DNA from: Chryseobacterium sp. JM1
GTDB lineage: Bacteria > Bacteroidota > Bacteroidia > Flavobacteriales > Weeksellaceae
Direction of reading: 5' to 3'
Assembly (NCBI RefSeq): GCF_000737715.1
Contig: NZ_JPRN01000006.1
Span: 124,001-188,000 of the forward strand
Length of the DNA: 64,000 nt
The translations under genes and the position numbers were made by a program. How positions within the stretch are numbered: the stretch's first letter is position 1; each line of letters starts with the position of its first letter. Shown here piece after piece: positions 7,482 to 16,582 of the stretch. The notes beneath the pieces were generated by a model that did not search any database, was not told the DNA's origin, and saw only the letters and a list, made by a program, of their open reading frames with translations.

Positions 7482-7876
7482 AATTTTTCAAATCTGTAGG
7501 ATAAAAGTAAGAAAACACAGCTAATTAAAATACCCTTTTCGTTTAATTAACATAATTCTTTTTGATGGAGGAGATACGCGACAACGCCGTGTGGTATGTC
7601 TTTCTTTAAATTGTTCTCAGCTATTTTTATCATTAATGGCCTATGTATATTTCAAAAATCTCGCGCAGATTTCTCAGATTGCACAGATCTGTTTGTTTTG
7701 CTGAATAAAATCTTAGATTTTCATACAACTTAAGTGCTCTTCCTATGTGCAATGTATTGAGCATACAGTCACTTAAGTATAAAATAAAACTTTTGCATCT
7801 TTTGTGGTCAAATAAAAAACGCACCCCAGACAAAATCTGAGATGCGTTTCCTTATTGAGAGTTGATATGTTCTGAA
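7482..7876. other. non-coding interval with dispersed repeat sequences
   Basis: No credible gene is present. Positions 7655-7690 hold a GCAGAT-type repeat (CTCGCGCAGAT, CTCAGATT, GCACAGATCT), and 7775-7813 holds an AT-rich segment ending in TTTTGTGGTC. Both look like fragments of dispersed intergenic repeats. The first 16 bases (AAAATCTCGCGCAGAT) recur exactly at 58840-58855. The right end holds the lon terminator. Confidence 0.6.
7812..7850 (-). terminator. rho-independent terminator of lon
   Basis: On the minus strand AAACGCA (plus 7843-7849) pairs with TGCGTTT (plus 7817-7823), the stem continuing imperfectly inwards, followed by TTTTTATT. Confidence 0.8.
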
Positions 7877-10282
7877 TTATTTTTCGATCGCAAAATCAAT
7901 CACATCTTCCATTCTGTTGACGTAATGAACAGTCAGGTTTTTAAGATAATCTTTTTTGATCTCTTCTACATCTTTTCTGTTGGCTTCACAAAGGATCACT
8001 TCTTTGATACCGGCTCTTGTAGCCGCCAGAAGTTTTTCTTTGATTCCGCCTACAGGAAGTACTTTTCCTCTTAATGTTATTTCTCCTGTCATTGCAAGAT
8101 GAGGTTTCACTTTCTTATTTTTGAATGAAGAAACCATAGACGTCAGCATCGCGATACCTGCAGATGGTCCATCTTTCGGGGTTGCTCCTTCCGGAACGTG
8201 AACGTGGATGTTTTTCTTATCCAGATCTTCCTGTGGGATTCCCAGATCATCATGTCTGGCTTTGATGTATTCCAGAGCAATAGTTGCAGATTCTTTCATC
8301 ACTGTTCCTAAGTTTCCGGTCATGGTAAGGCTTCCTTTCCCGTTGCTTAAAATACTTTCGATGTATAAAATGTCTCCACCCACACTTGTCCAGGCTAAAC
8401 CGGTCACTACACCAGGTACTCCTGTGATTTCAGATAGACTTTTAGGTCTTGGTACGCCAAGGATCTCATCTATTTTTTCAATAGTGATTTTTGGATCGTA
8501 TTCTTTTATCAGAGCCGTTTGAAGAGCCACCCATCTCGCAATGGAAGCAATTCTTTTCTCTAAGGTTCTTACTCCGCTTTCTGAAGTGTGTGCTTCAATA
8601 ATATGTTTCAGTTCAGGATTTCCAAGTTTAAATGATTTCGCATCCAAACCGTTTTCTTCCTGTTGTTTCTTAATTAAATGTCTTTTCGCGATCTCTGTTT
8701 TCTCTTCCATCGTATATCCGGCTATCTGAATAATTTCCGTTCTGTCCAGAAGAGGAGTCTGTATCGTGGAAAGTGAATTCGCTGTAGCAATGAACATTAC
8801 TTTAGAAAGATCGTAGCCCATTTCTAAGAAATTATCATAGAATGCCTTATTCTGTTCAGGATCAAGAACTTCTAAAAGCGCAGAACTTGGATCCCCGTGA
8901 AGCCCCTGAGCAATTTTATCAATCTCATCAAGAACGATTACCGGGTTGGAAGTCCCTGATTTCTTGATAGATTGCAAAATTCTTCCCGCCATAGCTCCGA
9001 TGTATGTTTTTCTGTGTCCACGGATCTCACTTTCGTCATGAAGTCCGCCCAAAGATAATCTTACATATTTTCTGCCTAAAGCATCAGCAACAGATTTTCC
9101 TAAAGACGTTTTTCCGACTCCCGGAGGCCCTACAAGCAATAGAATAGGGGATTTCATGTTGTTTTTCAGTTTCAAAACAGCCATGTGCTCCAGAATTCTT
9201 TTCTTGATGTCTTCCAGTCCGAAGTGCGCTTTGTCTAAAGTTTTTTCAGCTTTTGCAATGTCGAAAACATCTTTTGTATAAGTTTCCCACGGAAGATCCG
9301 TGAAGAAATCAAGATAATTTCTCTGAACGTTATAATCTGGAGAATTCGGGTTCTGACGCTGTAGTCTGTTGATCTCCTTCTGGAAATGATCTTCCACTTC
9401 CTGGTTCCATTTCTTTTTTCTGGCCTTAATGATCAGGTCTTCCACATCGCTTTCAGGACCGCCTCCCAATTCATCCTGGATGGTTCTGATCTGCTGGTTC
9501 AGGAAATATTCTCTCTGCTGTTTATCTAGATCCTTTGAAGTTTTCTGGTGGATCTGATTTCTCAGTTCCAGTTTTCTGAAATCTTCATGCATCATTTCGT
9601 AGCACTTATTGGCTCTTTCCATCAGGCTTTTTTCTTCAAGAAGTCTTTGCTTTTCGATGGAAGGGAAGCTTGAGTTGGTGCAGATGAAATTAAGCAGATC
9701 ATCATTGTTATTGATATTCTTGATCGCAAAATTGGCTGCATTCGGGATATTCGGATCCAGTTCAATGATTTTTAATGCAAGATCCTTGATGTTCTCAAGA
9801 AGAGCATCATATTCTTCCTTATTTTTTGGCTTTGAATCTTTTAGCTTGGTGATTTCTGCTTTAAAATAAGGCTGGCTTTCCACGATTTTTTTGATCTTAA
9901 ATCTGTGGAAACCTTTAGTAATCGCGGTGATGTTACCTTCCGGTAACTTGATGATTTTAATAATCTTGGCAAGCGTCCCGGTCTGATACATATCTTTCTC
10001 TGCAGGCTGCTCCAGATCTGAGTTTTTCTGACTCACGATCCCGATAAAATCACCATTTTTCTGTGCTTCTTCAAGTAGTTGTATCGATGTTTTTCTTCCG
10101 GCAGTAATAGGAATTACTACATTCGGAAACATGACCATATTTCTTACGGGAAGTATAGGGAATATTCTCTGTTCGGAATTCTTATCAGTCTCCGAAAAGT
10201 CTGAAAGATTGATCTCCTCGGCTACAATGTCAAACCCATCGCTGATCATTTCCTCTAAACTGATATCTTCAAATTCTGTCAT
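7877..10282 (-). CDS. lon: ATP-dependent protease Lon (endopeptidase La)
   Basis: A cytoplasmic AAA+ protease that degrades misfolded and regulatory proteins. The 801 residues contain the LON substrate-binding domain (from about residue 40, [19 protein letters not shown]), a coiled-coil linker ([20 protein letters not shown]), an AAA+ module with Walker [12 protein letters not shown] and Walker [11 protein letters not shown], and a C-terminal protease domain. The catalytic dyad is Ser707 in KDGPSAGIA and Lys750 in [10 protein letters not shown], at the 43-residue separation seen in E. coli Lon. The N-terminus has about 35 acidic residues not present in E. coli. A perfect palindrome overlaps the region upstream of the start and may be a stress operator. 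Confidence 0.97.
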   Translation of the reverse strand: MTEFEDISLEEMISDGFDIVAEEINLSDFSETDKNSEQRIFPILPVRNMVMFPNVVIPITAGRKTSIQLLEEAQKNGDFIGIVSQKNSDLEQPAEKDMYQTGTLAKIIKIIKLPEGNITAITKGFHRFKIKKIVESQPYFKAEITKLKDSKPKNKEEYDALLENIKDLALKIIELDPNIPNAANFAIKNINNNDDLLNFICTNSSFPSIEKQRLLEEKSLMERANKCYEMMHEDFRKLELRNQIHQKTSKDLDKQQREYFLNQQIRTIQDELGGGPESDVEDLIIKARKKKWNQEVEDHFQKEINRLQRQNPNSPDYNVQRNYLDFFTDLPWETYTKDVFDIAKAEKTLDKAHFGLEDIKKRILEHMAVLKLKNNMKSPILLLVGPPGVGKTSLGKSVADALGRKYVRLSLGGLHDESEIRGHRKTYIGAMAGRILQSIKKSGTSNPVIVLDEIDKIAQGLHGDPSSALLEVLDPEQNKAFYDNFLEMGYDLSKVMFIATANSLSTIQTPLLDRTEIIQIAGYTMEEKTEIAKRHLIKKQQEENGLDAKSFKLGNPELKHIIEAHTSESGVRTLEKRIASIARWVALQTALIKEYDPKITIEKIDEILGVPRPKSLSEITGVPGVVTGLAWTSVGGDILYIESILSNGKGSLTMTGNLGTVMKESATIALEYIKARHDDLGIPQEDLDKKNIHVHVPEGATPKDGPSAGIAMLTSMVSSFKNKKVKPHLAMTGEITLRGKVLPVGGIKEKLLAATRAGIKEVILCEANRKDVEEIKKDYLKNLTVHYVNRMEDVIDFAIEK

Positions 10283-10292
10283 AGTTTATGAA

Positions 10293-10307
10293 ATGACAAA
10301 TTGTCAT
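10293..10307. promoter_or_regulatory. palindromic candidate operator upstream of lon
   Basis: ATGACAAATTGTCAT is a perfect dyad with 7-bp arms around a central A, 11-25 bases before the lon start codon. A palindrome so near the start of a stress protease gene is a plausible repressor or activator site. The regulator is not known. Confidence 0.45.
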
Positions 10308-10542
10308 CTTCGTTTTAAATCGTTAAAATGATATTTTACAATATGCGCTGAAAACGTGCAGCGTATTATGGTTCTCTAAATTGCACAATACCTATGCCAT
10401 TTGTTTTTTGCTAAAAAATATGGTCAAAATTTCCTTTTTTCAATAATCTTTCATTTTAAAAATTAAAATAAAGGACTTCTGCTTCTCTAATTTCTTAAAA
10501 ATGTGTATTTTCGCAAACTGATAAAAAACTATAATATATAAA

Positions 10543-12696
10543 ATGGCAATTTTAGGACAGATTAGGAGTAAGCCTTGGCTTTTGATGGGAGTGATCGCAT
10601 TGGCGCTTTTAGCGTTTCTCGTAAACCCAGACAGCATCGACAAGGTTTTTGGAAAAAATCCTGATGTTTTAGGAAAAGTAAACGGTGAGAAAGTCACCCG
10701 CGAAGAGTTCAATGATCAGCTTTTCGTACTGCAGCAGCAGGCTGAACAACAGGGCCGTCCAAAAACGGGACTTGAAGAGCAGGCTTGGCAGTTACTTGTA
10801 CAATCTAAACTTATCAAGCAGCAGTTTGAGAAATTGGGCTTTGAGATGACAGATGACTATTTCTGGAATCAGATCCAGTATGATCAGATGTTTGCCCAGC
10901 AACAGCAGTTCTTTGATGAGAAAGGTAATTTTAAAACTCAAGAGCTTAAAAAAGAAATTGAAACATTAAAAAGCACCAACCCGGAAGGCTACAACCAGTG
11001 GTTGAAAACCAGAAAAACTGTTGAATACAGACTGATGGCTAGACAGGTGTTTACTAATATTTCAGCAGGTATCACTACTGGCAAGAAAGAAGCTGAAGAG
11101 CTTATGAAGCAGAGAGACCAGTTAGCTGACATCGATTTTGTAAAGATCGACTATGCAGCATATCTTCAGAAAACGAAGATCAACGTTACTACGGCAGACC
11201 TTGAAAACTACATCAAGCAACACCCTGTAATGTTTAAAGCAGAACCTAGCAGAAATGTTGGAATCGTATATTTCCCTTCTACACCTAGCCCTGCAGATGA
11301 TGCAGCAGCGCAGAAGGAAATCAATAAATTATTCTCAGGCGGTACAGATGCAAGCGGTGGAGCAGAAAACTTCCAGAACACGAAGAATGACTCTATGTTT
11401 GTAATGGCGAATTCTGATATGCCTTATAATAACCAGTATGCAAAACCAAACCAGCTGCCTCAAAGCATCCAGGGACAGATTGCTACGGCAGCTATCGGAC
11501 AGACTTTCGGACCATACAAGGAGCAGAACTTCTATGTAGTTTCAAAACTTTTGGATAAAAAGACTTCTGATTCTACATTGTCAAGACACATCCTTATTGC
11601 TTTCAAAGGAAGCCCGGCAGGAGAAGGAGTAACAAGATCCAAAGAGCAGGCTAAGAAATTGGCAGACTCTATCGGAGCTATTGTTAAAGCATCTCCGGCT
11701 AGATTTACAGAGTTCCTGAAACTTTCTAACGACCCAAGTTCAGCAGCTCAGGCAGGTAGTTTAGGATGGACTACTCCGGAAACACCTTTTGTTCCAGAGT
11801 TCCTTACTTATTTGGCTAATAACCCTAAAGGTGCTACAGGTGTTGTAGAAACACAGTTCGGATATCACATCATCAATATTGAAGATAAAAAAGCAGGGTC
11901 TATGAGCTATAAAGTAGCTAACCTTGTGAAAGAAGTGAAGCCTTCAGATGCTACAGAAGCAGAATCTGATAAAAAAGCGAGAAGATTCATTCAGCAGGTT
12001 CAGGGGAAATCTTTCAACGATTTCGTGAATATTGCTAAAAAAGGAAACTATCAGTTCTCCAATCCTAAAGCAGCCAAAAGATTTGATGGCCAGCTTCAGG
12101 GTCTTGGTACAGATAAAGACGGAGAGATCTTAGCTTGGGCTTTCGATAAGAAAAGAACAAAAGGAGACACAGAATTCTTTACGGTAGAAGGTACAGGAGA
12201 CAAGATTGTAGTATATCTTAACGGAAAACAGGAGGCAGGTCTTGCAGATCCTGAGTCAGTAAGAGATCAGATCGAAGTAATTGTTAAAAATAAATTGGCA
12301 GCAAAACAAATCTCTGATAAAATTGCAGGAGCTAAGGCTTCTAACTTGGATCAGATCGCTAAATTATTTGCTTCTACAAAACAGGCTGCTCAGGTTAATA
12401 TGCTTAACCCTTCAGTAGCAGGTTCTATGGAGCCTAAAGTTGCCGGTGCAGCATTCGGTGTGGCGAAAGGAAAACTTTCTAACCCTATCGAAGGTGGAAC
12501 AGGAGTTTATGTTCTGATCAAAAAATCTGAAACCGTAAACAAGCAGCCGGGTGACCTTAAGCAGTTTACTGAGTCTATTACCCAGAGAAGTGCAGGAATG
12601 TTCGGACAGGCTTGGATGAAGAGCCTTCAGGATAATGCAGACATCGAAGATTATAGAATCGAGATCTGGAACAAGATCGGAAACCAACAACAGTAA
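10543..12696 (+). CDS. PpiD/SurA-type periplasmic peptidylprolyl isomerase
   Basis: A membrane-anchored folding factor for exported proteins. The 717 residues start with one transmembrane helix (about residues 12-27, WLLMGVIALALLAFLV) after a short cytoplasmic tail. A SurA_N/PpiD chaperone domain follows (DVLGKVNGEKVTREEFNDQL), and then a parvulin-type PPIase domain near residues 345-450 (SRHILIAF, then AGSLGWTTPETPFVPEF and TQFGYHIINIEDKKAG). The C-terminal 250 residues resemble another, degenerate chaperone region. The layout matches PpiD. It has its own promoter (TATTTTCG at 10506-10513, one mismatch to TAnnTTTG) and terminator. Confidence 0.9.
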   Translation: MAILGQIRSKPWLLMGVIALALLAFLVNPDSIDKVFGKNPDVLGKVNGEKVTREEFNDQLFVLQQQAEQQGRPKTGLEEQAWQLLVQSKLIKQQFEKLGFEMTDDYFWNQIQYDQMFAQQQQFFDEKGNFKTQELKKEIETLKSTNPEGYNQWLKTRKTVEYRLMARQVFTNISAGITTGKKEAEELMKQRDQLADIDFVKIDYAAYLQKTKINVTTADLENYIKQHPVMFKAEPSRNVGIVYFPSTPSPADDAAAQKEINKLFSGGTDASGGAENFQNTKNDSMFVMANSDMPYNNQYAKPNQLPQSIQGQIATAAIGQTFGPYKEQNFYVVSKLLDKKTSDSTLSRHILIAFKGSPAGEGVTRSKEQAKKLADSIGAIVKASPARFTEFLKLSNDPSSAAQAGSLGWTTPETPFVPEFLTYLANNPKGATGVVETQFGYHIINIEDKKAGSMSYKVANLVKEVKPSDATEAESDKKARRFIQQVQGKSFNDFVNIAKKGNYQFSNPKAAKRFDGQLQGLGTDKDGEILAWAFDKKRTKGDTEFFTVEGTGDKIVVYLNGKQEAGLADPESVRDQIEVIVKNKLAAKQISDKIAGAKASNLDQIAKLFASTKQAAQVNMLNPSVAGSMEPKVAGAAFGVAKGKLSNPIEGGTGVYVLIKKSETVNKQPGDLKQFTESITQRSAGMFGQAWMKSLQDNADIEDYRIEIWNKIGNQQQ

Positions 12697-12719
12697 GAAA
12701 TTAATTTTTACAGATATAA

Positions 12720-12750
12720 AAGCGGCAGAATTTTCTGCCGCTTTTTTGTA
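12720..12750 (+). terminator. rho-independent terminator of the PpiD-like gene
   Basis: AGCGGCAGAA (12721-12730) pairs with TTCTGCCGCT (12733-12742), followed by a T-run. The loop is very short, so the end of the stem probably opens. Confidence 0.88.
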
Positions 12751-12793
12751 TTTAACGCAGAACAATAAAGAAAAAGATTAATTTAAAATGTGT

Positions 12794-12801
12794 TATATTT
12801 G
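12794..12801 (+). promoter_or_regulatory. -7 promoter element for the MCE-FeS operon
   Basis: TATATTTG, a perfect TAnnTTTG, lies 22 bases before the GTG start at 12824. No -33 TTG is seen at a normal distance. Confidence 0.5.
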
Positions 12802-12823
12802 CTTATTAGAAAAAAATTAGCAA

Positions 12824-13774
12824 GTGAAGTTCAGTAAAGAATTAAAAGCTGGTGTGATCGCACTTTTAGCTATTGTAGGTTTTGTAGTGTTGTTTCAATT
12901 CATGAAAGGCAGAAGCCTTTTTACTACCGATAATATATTTTACGCAAAATACGATAACGTAGAAGGACTGGCACAGTCGTCTGCGGTTTCCATCAATGGT
13001 CTGAAAGTAGGGCAGGTCGATAAGATTATCCCCAAAACAGCAAAAGACGGAAAGATCAGTTTTATCGTAAAAGTTACGGTAGATGACAAATTCGAGTTTT
13101 CGAAAAACTCAACCCTTGAAATCTTTGAACCGGGTCTTATGTCCGGAAAAGAGATGAGAGTTAACCTTATGTACGGCGGTCAGACTGCAAAAGATGGAGA
13201 TACGCTTCAGGGAGCTTTCAAACTGGGAACTTTGGGAAGTCTTTCTTCTCAGGTAGGTCCGGTGAAAGATCAGCTGCAGACGGTTTTACATCGTGTAGAC
13301 TCTTTGATGGCTAATGCAAATCTACTGGTAGACGGACAGAACAGAGCAGAGATCAAAGCTTTACTTTCCAACCTTAACAAGACTGTAGGTGCTTTGCAGA
13401 CTACTGCAGGAAGTGTAAACAGCCTTGTAGGACATAACGATCCTAAACTTCAGAAGGTTCTTGATGATGCAGCAGTGACGATGCAGAGCGGAAAGGTGAC
13501 ATTGGATAAATATGGTAACCTTGCAGAAAGCATTGATACTAAAAAATTGAATGCAGCCATCTCCAATTTAGATGCTACCGTAGGAAAACTGAATCAGGTA
13601 ATCGCTGGAGTTGATAACGGACAGGGAAGCTTAGGTAAGCTAATGAAGGATGAGCAGCTTTACAATAATCTGAATTCTGCCTCCACAAACCTGAATTCAT
13701 TGATTGAAGATATGAAAGCCAATCCTAAGAGATATATTAATTTCTCAGTTTTCGGTAAGAACAATAAAGACTAA
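12824..13774 (+). CDS. MCE/MlaD family lipid-binding protein
   Basis: This 316-residue protein, starting with GTG, has one N-terminal transmembrane helix (about residues 9-25, AGVIALLAIVGFVVLF). An MCE domain follows (YAKYDNVEGLAQSSAVSINGL, then GQVDKI and GSLSSQVGP). The C-terminal half is helical with repeated NLNKTVGALQ / NLDATVGKLNQ segments, as in proteins that form tunnels or rings for lipid transport between the membranes. No ATPase or permease partner (MlaE/MlaF) is in the window. The next gene follows after 7 bp, so it is co-transcribed with two Fe-S proteins. Confidence 0.9.
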   Translation: MKFSKELKAGVIALLAIVGFVVLFQFMKGRSLFTTDNIFYAKYDNVEGLAQSSAVSINGLKVGQVDKIIPKTAKDGKISFIVKVTVDDKFEFSKNSTLEIFEPGLMSGKEMRVNLMYGGQTAKDGDTLQGAFKLGTLGSLSSQVGPVKDQLQTVLHRVDSLMANANLLVDGQNRAEIKALLSNLNKTVGALQTTAGSVNSLVGHNDPKLQKVLDDAAVTMQSGKVTLDKYGNLAESIDTKKLNAAISNLDATVGKLNQVIAGVDNGQGSLGKLMKDEQLYNNLNSASTNLNSLIEDMKANPKRYINFSVFGKNNKD

Positions 13775-13781
13775 TCACCTT

Positions 13782-15116
13782 ATGCAGTACATCGATAACA
13801 TTATTTTTCTGATCTTATTAGTTGCTGGATTTGGGCTGTTTGCAAAAAGCCTGCTCAAGATTTACAGAAATATCAAGCTGGGACGAGAAATCAACAGAAG
13901 CGACAGGAAATCTGAGCGCTGGGAAACCATGGCACGGGTGGCGATGGGACAGAGCAAAATGGTAAAACGTCCTGTAGCTGGTATTCTCCACCTTTTTGTA
14001 TACGTAGGTTTTGTGATTATCAATATCGAATTGATCGAAATTATCGTTGATGGAATCTTTGGAACCCACAGATTCTTAGCTTCAGTTTTCGGACACGGTT
14101 TCTACAATTTCTTTACAGCGACTTTAGAAGTTCTGGCGTTGCTTGTAGTAATCGGAGTAGTGGTATTTTTCATCAGAAGAAACTTTTATGGCGTTAAAAG
14201 ACTCACCATGAAAGAACTTTTCGGATGGCCGAAAAACGATGCCAACTGGATCCTTATTATTGAATTTGCCTTGATGATGGCGTTCTTTAGCATGAATTCT
14301 GCAGATTACGTTCTCCAGATGAGAGGTGTTCTTGCGGAACATGGAAGCTTTCCGATCAGTGAAATGACATTGGTTCCGTTTTTAGAGATTTTCAGTTTTG
14401 ATAACGGATTTCTGATGTTTGTAGAAAAAGGAGCCTGGTGGTTCCACTTTGTGGGGATTCTTTTCTTCATGAATTATCTTTATTACTCAAAACATCTTCA
14501 TATCATTTTGGCGTTTCCAAGCACTTGGTTTGCGAATCTTGATAAAAAAGGAAAATTCAATAACCTTGATTCTGTAACCAAAGAGATTAAGCTCATGATG
14601 GATCCTAATGCTGACCCGTATGCCGCACCGGCTGAAGGAGATGCTGCAGATGTTCCGTCTAAATTTGGAGCTGAAGACATCTTTGACCTGAATCAGGTAC
14701 AGTTGCTTAATGCCTATTCCTGTACAGAATGTGGTAGATGTACTTCGGTATGTCCTGCCAACATTACCGGGAAAAAACTTTCTCCGAGACTGATCCTGAT
14801 GAAAACAAGAGACAGATTGGAAGAAGTAGGCCGAAATATCGACAAGAACGGAAAATTCGAAGACGATGGTAAGAAGCTTCTGAATGATTATATTACCAAA
14901 GAAGAGCTTTGGGCATGTACTACCTGTAATGCATGTACAGAAGCCTGTCCGGTATTGCTGGATCCGCTTTCTATTATTTTCGAAATGAGAAGATTCCTCG
15001 TGATGGAACAGTCCGCTGCGCCTCAGGAACTGAATCTGATGATGACGAATGTAGAAAACAATGCCGCTCCTTGGCAGTATAACCAGGCAGACCGTTTGAA
15101 CTGGGCAAATGATTAA
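13782..15116 (+). CDS. membrane Fe-S oxidoreductase with two [4Fe-4S] motifs
   Basis: This 444-residue protein has five or six transmembrane helices in its first 240 residues and a ferredoxin-like C-terminal part. Two complete CxxCxxCxxxCP motifs are visible: CTECGRCTSVCP and CTTCNACTEACP. The organisation resembles HdrC/GlpC-type or nitrate-reductase-gamma-like electron-transfer subunits that link a quinone pool to a soluble partner. The likely partner is the cysteine-rich protein encoded 82 bp downstream. The electron donor and acceptor are not deducible. It follows the MCE gene by 7 bp. Confidence 0.88.
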   Translation: MQYIDNIIFLILLVAGFGLFAKSLLKIYRNIKLGREINRSDRKSERWETMARVAMGQSKMVKRPVAGILHLFVYVGFVIINIELIEIIVDGIFGTHRFLASVFGHGFYNFFTATLEVLALLVVIGVVVFFIRRNFYGVKRLTMKELFGWPKNDANWILIIEFALMMAFFSMNSADYVLQMRGVLAEHGSFPISEMTLVPFLEIFSFDNGFLMFVEKGAWWFHFVGILFFMNYLYYSKHLHIILAFPSTWFANLDKKGKFNNLDSVTKEIKLMMDPNADPYAAPAEGDAADVPSKFGAEDIFDLNQVQLLNAYSCTECGRCTSVCPANITGKKLSPRLILMKTRDRLEEVGRNIDKNGKFEDDGKKLLNDYITKEELWACTTCNACTEACPVLLDPLSIIFEMRRFLVMEQSAAPQELNLMMTNVENNAAPWQYNQADRLNWAND

Positions 15117-15117
15117 T

Positions 15118-15190
15118 TAGTGTAACAATGTAAAATAATGTAGCAATGTAGCAATCATTGGTAAACTGGTACATTGACATATTGGTAAAT
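15118..15190. repeat. self-similar intergenic repeat (TGTAGCAATG family)
   Basis: The gap between the two Fe-S genes is built of variants of one word (AACAATGTAAAATAATG, TAGCAATGTAGCAAT, TACATTGACATATTG). A 15-mer, AAATAATGTAGCAAT at 15133-15147, recurs in reverse complement at 59119-59133, so this is a dispersed element. Confidence 0.65.
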
Positions 15191-15198
15191 TTGAAAAA

Positions 15199-15984
15199 AT
15201 GGATTTCAATATAAAAACAATGGCAGAATATGCTGCCGAAGGAAAATCCCCGGAAGTTTTATTTTGGGTGGGATGTGCAGGAAGTTTTGACGACCGCGCC
15301 AAAAAAATTACGAAAGCATTTTGCAAGATATTAAACAAGATAAAAGTTGAATTTGCAGTTCTGGGACAGGAAGAAAGTTGTACCGGAGATCCTGCAAAAA
15401 GAGCCGGAAACGAATTCGTTTTTCAGATGATGGCTCTTACCAATATTGAGGTCCTGAATGCGTACGAAGTGAAAAAGATCGTTACCGCATGCCCTCACTG
15501 TTTCAACACGCTTAAAAATGAATACCCGAGTCTGGGAGGACATTATGAAGTAGTTCACCACACTCAGTTTCTGAAAACCTTAATGGAAGAAGGAAGACTG
15601 AAGATAGAGGGAGGAGCCTTTAAAGGAAAAAAAATCACTTTCCATGATCCTTGTTATCTGGGAAGAGCCAATAACGAGTACGAAGCGCCAAGAATTCTTC
15701 TTGAAAAACTGGATGCCGAGCTTGTAGAAATGAAACGTTGCAAAACCAACGGTTTATGCTGTGGAGCAGGAGGCGCACAGATGTTTAAGGAACCGGAGAA
15801 AGGGAACAAAGACATTAATATTGAAAGAACGGAAGAAGCATTGTCTTTCGAGCCTAAAGTCATTGCTACAGGATGTCCGTTCTGTAACACGATGATGACA
15901 GACGGTGTAAAGCACTTCAACAAAAACGAAGAAGTAGCCGTAAAAGATATTGTAGAACTTCTTGCGGAAGCAGACGATTTGTAA
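15199..15984 (+). CDS. (Fe-S)-binding protein with CCG domains (HdrB/GlpC-like)
   Basis: This 261-residue soluble protein has two cysteine-rich (CCG) domains typical of heterodisulfide-reductase-B-like subunits. Domain 1 has WVGCAGSFD and EESCTGDPAKRAG, then TACPHCFN. Domain 2 has HDPCYLGRANN, LCCGAGGAQMF and TGCPFCNTMM. Such domains bind a noncubane [4Fe-4S] cluster or zinc and act in two-electron redox chemistry with a membrane Fe-S partner, here the upstream gene. The substrate is unknown; LutA- or GlpC-like roles are possible but no dehydrogenase gene is adjacent. Confidence 0.88.
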   Translation: MDFNIKTMAEYAAEGKSPEVLFWVGCAGSFDDRAKKITKAFCKILNKIKVEFAVLGQEESCTGDPAKRAGNEFVFQMMALTNIEVLNAYEVKKIVTACPHCFNTLKNEYPSLGGHYEVVHHTQFLKTLMEEGRLKIEGGAFKGKKITFHDPCYLGRANNEYEAPRILLEKLDAELVEMKRCKTNGLCCGAGGAQMFKEPEKGNKDINIERTEEALSFEPKVIATGCPFCNTMMTDGVKHFNKNEEVAVKDIVELLAEADDL

Positions 15985-16072
15985 AATTTGAATTAAGAAA
16001 ACTAAGAATTTAGAAATTCAACGCTGAGAATCTTTAAATCTCTTAATTTTTAAATCTTTTAATTGTATCACA

Positions 16073-16561
16073 ATGAAAATTGAAGAATCCAGTATAGTAG
16101 AAACCAACGACTACAGAGTCATTATATACCCTGCATCAAGACCTTTTGAAACAAAGGAAGCAAAAGCAATCACAGAAAAACTGTTTGATTTCCTTGCAAC
16201 TTGGGCAGCACACGGAAAACCGCTTGATTCATCCTTTAAAATCGAGAAAAATCAGTTTATCGTGGTATGTGTAGACGAAGAGAAAGAAATGGCTTCAGGA
16301 TGCAGCATTGATGCCTTAGGGAAGATCATGCGCGAGATCGACGAACAGTACCAGCTTGGTTTGTTCGACAGAATGAAAGCCAGCTTTGTGCATAATGGAG
16401 AAGTAAAGACCCTGAAACTTCAGGAATTTAAGGCTCAAGTGAGAAGCGGAGAATTACCGAAAGATATTCAGGTATTTGATTTTTCTAAAAATACATACTT
16501 AGACTTTTTAAGCCACTTTGTTCTGCCTTTGGAGAAAAGCTGGGCTGCCGGGATCGTTTAA
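16073..16561 (+). CDS. conserved hypothetical protein following the Fe-S genes
   Basis: This 162-residue soluble protein has an acidic N-terminus (MKIEESSIVETNDYRVIIYP) and no signal peptide, Walker motif or membrane segment. Proteins of this type are sometimes labelled ABC transporter ATPase in Flavobacteria, but no P-loop is visible, so that label is not supported. It lies 88 bp after the cysteine-rich Fe-S gene, with an AT-rich repeat-like spacer between them, and is probably read from the same promoter. A role linked to the Fe-S proteins is inferred from location only. Confidence 0.8.
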   Translation: MKIEESSIVETNDYRVIIYPASRPFETKEAKAITEKLFDFLATWAAHGKPLDSSFKIEKNQFIVVCVDEEKEMASGCSIDALGKIMREIDEQYQLGLFDRMKASFVHNGEVKTLKLQEFKAQVRSGELPKDIQVFDFSKNTYLDFLSHFVLPLEKSWAAGIV

Positions 16562-16582
16562 TCCTATATAAAATACAATCTA

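Noticed and set aside
7633..7833. 66-codon frame on the minus strand between the AI-2E transporter and lon genes
   Set aside because: It runs through the GCAGAT repeat and other dispersed repeat words, has no domain or start signal, and matches the composition of non-coding DNA.
16073..16561. ABC transporter ATPase as a name for this gene
   Set aside because: No Walker A, Walker B or signature motif is visible, so the usual database-style label is not supported.
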